Positions 49,689 through 53,297 of a stretch of 53,297 nucleotides of DNA are shown here, piece by piece. Position 1 is the stretch's first letter. Every line of letters begins with the position of its first letter. This DNA comes from Paramylibacter kogurei. Its GTDB lineage: Bacteria; Pseudomonadota; Alphaproteobacteria; Rhodobacterales; Rhodobacteraceae. The translations under genes and the position numbers were made by a program. Below the pieces are notes generated by a model, which saw nothing but the letters and a program-made list of their open reading frames with translations, was not told where the DNA came from and did no database searches. Location of the stretch: positions 1 through 53,297 of the forward strand of contig NZ_MDGM01000011.1 in assembly GCF_002742285.1 (NCBI RefSeq). The letters run 5' to 3'.

Positions 49689-50708
49689 TTAACCCCAACA
49701 GCGTTCGGTACCCTCAGCAACGCTGATTGACTCTACGCCATCAACGGCTTGGTCAGTGACCAATGCAACACCAGTGTCAAAGAAATCTTTGCCAGGTGTA
49801 AGGGCGGGTTTCGTGCCATTTTCGGCCCATGCTTTAATCGCTTCAACACCTTTTGATGCCATCAACAAAGGGTATTGTTGCGAAGTCGCACCGATGATGC
49901 CGTCCTTAACATTTGCAACACCCGGGCAACCACCATCAACAGATACGATCAATACGTCGTTTTCACGCCCGATTGCTTTTAGCGCCTCATATGCGCCTGC
50001 TGCGGCTGGTTCGTTAATTGTATAAACAACGTTGATCATTGGATCTTTGGCCAGCAAATTTTCCATGGCTTTGCGACCGCCTTCTTCGTTGCCGGCAGTG
50101 ACATCATTGCCAACGATACGCGCGTCGGTTTCATCACCCCATTTGTTTGGATCGCCCAAATCGATACCGAACCCTTGCAAGAAACCTTGGTCACGCAAAA
50201 CGCCCACTGTTGGTTGGCTCACGGCCAAATCCAACATAGCGATTTTTGCATTCGCGGCATCCGCACCCAATTTGGCTGCGGCCCACTGACCAATCAATTC
50301 ACCCGCCAAAAAGTTATCAGTTGCAAATGTCGCATCTGCTGCGTCAATCGGGCTAAGGGGTGTATCAAGTGCGATCACAACCAAACCTGCGTCGCGTGCT
50401 TGTTGAACCGAAGATACGATTGAAGACGTGTCCGAAGCCGTCAGCAAAATACCCTTTGCGCCATCCGCGATACAAGTTTCGATTGCGGCCACTTGTGTTT
50501 CGTGATCGCCGTCAACTTTGCCCGCAAAAGATTTGAGGGTCATGCCCAATTCCTCTGCTTTGGCTGTCGCGCCTTCTTTCATTTTTACAAAAAACGGGTT
50601 TGTGTCTGTCTTGGTGATCAAACATGCGGTGATGGCGTGGTTATCAGCAAATGCAGAACCAGCCATAAGGCCAAACGTCAGCGCTGTGCTCGCAAATAAT
50701 TTTTTCAT
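49689..50708 (-). CDS. frcB: fructose ABC transporter, substrate-binding protein
   Basis: 339 residues from ATG 50708 with GGAGG upstream; the frame stays open to 50813 through the promoter region. A Sec signal ([20 protein letters not shown], cleavage near ADN) precedes a ribose-binding-protein fold: [40 protein letters not shown]. First gene of frcBCAK-fructokinase. Confidence 0.92.
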   Translation of the reverse strand: MKKLFASTALTFGLMAGSAFADNHAITACLITKTDTNPFFVKMKEGATAKAEELGMTLKSFAGKVDGDHETQVAAIETCIADGAKGILLTASDTSSIVSSVQQARDAGLVVIALDTPLSPIDAADATFATDNFLAGELIGQWAAAKLGADAANAKIAMLDLAVSQPTVGVLRDQGFLQGFGIDLGDPNKWGDETDARIVGNDVTAGNEEGGRKAMENLLAKDPMINVVYTINEPAAAGAYEALKAIGRENDVLIVSVDGGCPGVANVKDGIIGATSQQYPLLMASKGVEAIKAWAENGTKPALTPGKDFFDTGVALVTDQAVDGVESISVAEGTERCWG

Positions 50709-50807
50709 GGTGTCCTCCCTGGACGATAAAGCGAATGTAGGGTTTTCCTCTGGATCACCGATATTTTTCGGCGATAGAGCTATACAAAAACGCGATTTTG
50801 GGATCGA

Positions 50808-50836
50808 TGTCAATAAATAAATAAACTTGATTTATT
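50808..50836. promoter_or_regulatory. frcB/frcR divergent promoter region with ROK-type palindrome
   Basis: AATAAACTTGATTTATT at 50820-50836 is a 17-bp perfect inverted repeat and lies just upstream of a leftward TTGACA at 50813-50808. AT-rich palindromes of this shape are typical ROK-repressor operators. No good -10 at standard spacing was found for frcB. Confidence 0.55.
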
Positions 50837-50883
50837 AATTAAAAATACTCCAATATCCCGCCATCATACATTAAGAGAGCAAT

Positions 50884-52083
50884 ATGAATGAAACTCCGAT
50901 CATACGCGCCTTAAGCAATGGCGCAAATCAAAAGGGTGTGCGCGATCACAACGAACGCCTGATTCTGTCAATGCTTCAACGCCACGGCGCGATGCCTGGA
51001 AGCGATATTGCACGGCGTACATCATTGTCCGCCCAAACCGTTTCGGTGATTCTGCGCAAACTGGAATCAGATGAATTTCTGATCAAAGGCACACCACAAA
51101 AAGGCAAAGTCGGCAAACCATCCATTCCCGTTGAATTGAATCCAGATGCGGTATTTTCATTCGGCGTAAAAATTGGTCGGCGTAGTACCGAATTATTTTT
51201 AATGAATATTTGTGGTGAAATCCTTTCACAGCTTCGGTTGGATTATGATTTCGCCCTACCCCAAGAAATTTTTGCTTTCTTACGCAATGGTATCGAAAAA
51301 TCCACGGGTGAACTGAACCCAAAACTTGCGGCGCGCATCTGTGGTATTGGCATCGCTGTGCCTTTTGAAATTTGGAAATGGGGTGAGAATGACGCCAATA
51401 CCCCAGAAGAGTTCCTGTCTTGGAAAGATATCGATTTTACCCAAGAACTCGCTAAATTTTGCACTCTGCCCGTTTTTGTTGTGAACGATGCCACCAGCGC
51501 GTGTTGGGCGGAACATATTTATGGGCGTGGCAAAGAATTACGCGATTATGCCTATTTTTTTATATCCACATTTATTGGCGGGGGGATCGTCATAAATCAT
51601 TCGGTATACGAAGGCCCTCACGGGAATGCCGGCGCTTTGGGATCACTTCGTGCGGGTGATGAAAACGGGGAAACGCGCCAATTGGTTGATGTTGCTTCTA
51701 TTCATTTGCTCGAAGATAGCTTGGCAAAATCAGGAATTGCGCCCCAAGAGTTGTGGCAACAGCCTCAAAATTGGTCGCATCTTTCTGCATTTGTTGATCC
51801 ATGGATTGAAAAAACCGCAACAGAAATCGCCAAGGCGAGCCTGTCCACATGTGCCGTAATCGATTTCGAAGCAATTGTAATCGACGGCGCCTGCCCCACA
51901 GACGTGCGCGCAAAACTCGTGGAACAGGTCCAAGAAAAAATCCTGCAAGAAGATTCACGCGGTTTGATCCTCCCTCGTATCGAAGAAGGCCGAGTCGGGG
52001 GCAAAGCACGTGCAATCGGCGCCGCATGCAGCCCAATTTTCGCGCTGTTCTTTTTGAATTCAAATTCGAAGTTATCGGATTGA
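50884..52083 (+). CDS. frcR: ROK-family transcriptional repressor (FrcR-like)
   Basis: 399 residues. An N-terminal winged helix (GSDIARRTSLSAQTVSVILR, about residues 39-58) is followed by a ROK sugar-kinase-like domain with VFVVNDATSACWAEHIYG and GPHGNAGALGS. The CxCGxxGC zinc motif of many ROK proteins is not present. Divergent from frcB, so repression relieved by fructose or a phosphorylated product is inferred. AGAGAGC before the ATG. Confidence 0.87.
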   Translation: MNETPIIRALSNGANQKGVRDHNERLILSMLQRHGAMPGSDIARRTSLSAQTVSVILRKLESDEFLIKGTPQKGKVGKPSIPVELNPDAVFSFGVKIGRRSTELFLMNICGEILSQLRLDYDFALPQEIFAFLRNGIEKSTGELNPKLAARICGIGIAVPFEIWKWGENDANTPEEFLSWKDIDFTQELAKFCTLPVFVVNDATSACWAEHIYGRGKELRDYAYFFISTFIGGGIVINHSVYEGPHGNAGALGSLRAGDENGETRQLVDVASIHLLEDSLAKSGIAPQELWQQPQNWSHLSAFVDPWIEKTATEIAKASLSTCAVIDFEAIVIDGACPTDVRAKLVEQVQEKILQEDSRGLILPRIEEGRVGGKARAIGAACSPIFALFFLNSNSKLSD

Positions 52084-52334
52084 TTGATTGCTAGATAACA
52101 TCGTGGCAAGGCTCAGCGCGTTATTGTCGCCAAGTCGGTTTTTGCGATCACATTCAAAACAAACTTTTAAGTACCCCTTCGGTGGAATCGGTCCAATTTG
52201 CATCACGAAGCTGTGTAACTAATTTTCACAATTTTCTTTAATAATATCATCCAACAGATGAAAGAATTCGCACGTGGTTGAACCTGAAAACTTCAGATCA
52301 GTCTAAGCCCAGACCATCTTTAGGAGGAATTCGA
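52084..52334 (+). other. intergenic region, 251 bases
   Basis: No gene or convincing terminator seen. It ends with a strong AGGAGGAATTC Shine-Dalgarno for the next gene. The middle is AT-rich (TTTAATAATATC near 52235) and may hold its promoter, but no well-spaced -35 could be assigned. Confidence 0.4.
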
Positions 52335-52823
52335 ATGACCGAATTTGTGATAGCGCGCCGCAAATTGCTCGCCAGTGGGCTCGCCACGGTTTCAGCAGGA
52401 ATTACAGGATTTGCGGTTTCGCCATATGCGCAGGATATTAAGCCCACCGTTTCGATGCGCGGCGGTGCCAACAATTACTTACCAAACGCCCCAATCGTGG
52501 AAAAGATCGGCAACGGTGGATTTTGGATGACAGGTTCCGTGCGCCGCGCAGGAGACGGTGCTCCGCTTGCTGGCCAACGTATCCAAATTTGGGCGCATAC
52601 TACCGAAGGGCATGAAAGAGATCCAGATAGCCACGGCGCAACATTAACCGATACCAATGGCATCTTTCGTCTTGAAATGCCTCAAATCGTTCCTGCATTT
52701 GGGCAAGCGCATGGTCATCTTGCATATGATAGCGATGAATTTGAAACGGTTTTCCTACGTCCGGTTCTGTCGCGTACCAAAAGCAAATCTCTTGAGGCTC
52801 ACTTCGTTTTACAGCCGGTCTGA
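52335..52823 (+). CDS. exported transthyretin/intradiol-dioxygenase-like protein, probably non-catalytic
   Basis: 162 residues from ATG 52335. Residues 1-33 look like a Tat signal (ARRKLLASGLATVSAG then a hydrophobic stretch, cleavage near YAQ). The remainder is the beta-sandwich of intradiol dioxygenases: PLAGQRIQIWAHTT, ATLTDTNGIFRLEMP and the HGH pair in QAHGHLAYD. The two tyrosine iron ligands of true enzymes are not found at the expected places, so ring cleavage is unlikely. The next gene encodes a ferric-reductase-like membrane protein, starting 4 bases behind its stop. Confidence 0.7.
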   Translation: MTEFVIARRKLLASGLATVSAGITGFAVSPYAQDIKPTVSMRGGANNYLPNAPIVEKIGNGGFWMTGSVRRAGDGAPLAGQRIQIWAHTTEGHERDPDSHGATLTDTNGIFRLEMPQIVPAFGQAHGHLAYDSDEFETVFLRPVLSRTKSKSLEAHFVLQPV

Positions 52824-52827
52824 CGAG

Positions 52828-53139
52828 GTGAATTCAAAACTGATCAACCGATATCGTTCCTTCCTATTATGGTTCGCTTTTTTGGTGGCCATTCTCGTCC
52901 CGATTGCAGCATCGTTAACAAGCCCCCTGCTTGCGTGGCGGGAACCTGTGTATGTGGTTGGCGGTTTTTTTGGCGTTATGTCTCTTGCTCTGTTGCTGGC
53001 GCAGCCCATGCTGGCAGCAAAATACCTACCAGGCGTTTCATACCAAGTAAGCAAACGTATCCATCGCTGGGTGGGGTGCGCATTGATCATTTCTGTGATG
53101 ATACATGTTGTGGCGCTTTGGTTTGTCTTAGCCCCTTAA
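52828..53139 (+). pseudogene. ferric-reductase-like membrane protein, truncated by the IS
   Basis: The genuine part runs from about GTG 52828 to 53123, after which the frame reads five codons into the IS and stops. Three hydrophobic segments are present (about residues 11-31, 40-62 and 80-100), with heme-ligand-like histidines in RIHRWVG and MIHVVALW. This is the first half of a YedZ/ferric-reductase-like cytochrome b domain. The start is uncertain: the GTG is in the context GACGAGGTG, and no nearby ATG exists. Confidence 0.7.
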
Positions 53140-53297
53140 AACTGTGCCATTATTTGTTAGAGGTAGGAGGATCAGATAATGGCTCGAAAGCGTTACAAAG
53201 ATGAAGATGCTTTAAAGGTATTGCGGGAGATAGAAGTGCATTTGCATGATGGCTTAGATGTTGTGAGCTCTTGCCGAAAAGCAGGCATATCAGACAA
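53124..53297 (+). mobile_element. IS3-family insertion sequence, left end (partial copy 2)
   Basis: Begins with the same TGTCTTAGCCCCTTAAAACT end as the copy at 1-114, in the opposite orientation, and continues to the window edge. The two visible parts show no differences over 114 bases, which suggests recent copies of one element or the same repeat met at both contig ends. Confidence 0.85.
53179..53297 (+). CDS. IS3-family transposase OrfA, N-terminal part
   Basis: 39 codons visible, MARKRYKDEDALKVLREIEV and onward to SCRKAGISD, the first helices of an IS3-type OrfA helix-turn-helix. AGGAGG lies eight bases before the ATG. The gene runs off the window. Confidence 0.82.
   Translation, partial: MARKRYKDEDALKVLREIEVHLHDGLDVVSSCRKAGISD

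Noticed and set aside
52657..52827. Longer 160-residue version of the ferric-reductase-like protein
   Set aside because: The extra N-terminus overlaps the upstream gene in another frame and is not membrane-protein-like; the cytochrome b-like part begins near 52828.

Overview
The window looks like chromosomal DNA from an alphaproteobacterium of the Rhodobacterales (Roseobacter group). The grounds are the 1378-residue RpoB, the gene order of the ribosomal and RNA-polymerase block, the rhizobial/roseobacter-type glycerol ABC operon (glpDSTPQUV with glpK), the agl alpha-glucoside operon, the frcBCAK fructose operon and an FnrL-type box. This is an inference from protein families; no database search was possible. 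Both ends run into the same IS3-family insertion sequence in opposite orientation, with 114 identical bases visible in both copies. The window may therefore be a whole contig that stopped at a repeat.

Layout. 1-563: IS end, an ORF truncated by it, and a promoter with a perfect FNR box driving a universal stress protein (564-971). 1023-22108, leftward: secE-nusG, rplKA, rplJL with an L10 leader, rpoB, rpoC, then (after a rightward metallophosphatase and a leftward membrane protein of unknown function) rpsL-rpsG-fusA-lipoprotein-tuf-rpsJ-rplC-rplD-rplW. The S10 set stops at a terminator after rplW. 22209-31417, leftward: the glycerol operon glpD-glpS-glpT-glpP-glpQ-glpU-glpV-glpK, with glpR divergent at 31609-32367. 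32364-34607, leftward: an NsrR-like Rrf2 regulator, two YeeE/YedE membrane proteins and a metallo-beta-lactamase-fold persulfide-dioxygenase-like protein. Divergent from these is a cyanide-insensitive-type bd oxidase (cydA, cydB and a 34-residue DUF2474 protein). 37163-39504, leftward: a LacI regulator and a GH1 beta-glucosidase, divergent from aglEFGAK (39662-46145). 46153-50708, leftward: frcB-frcC-frcA-frcK-fructokinase, with a divergent ROK repressor (50884-52083). 52335-53139: a Tat-exported transthyretin/intradiol-like protein followed by a ferric-reductase-like membrane protein that is cut by the second IS copy.

The right half is a carbon-uptake block: three binding-protein-dependent importers (glycerol, alpha-glucosides, fructose), each with its first catabolic enzyme and a divergent repressor. 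The most interesting observations are: the complementary degeneration of the GlpS and GlpT ATPase motifs; an NsrR-type box in the promoter between the bd oxidase and the sulfur genes; a lipoprotein gene translationally joined to fusA inside the str operon; and a strong intergenic hairpin behind all three solute-binding-protein genes. No tRNA, rRNA, CRISPR array or prophage was seen.
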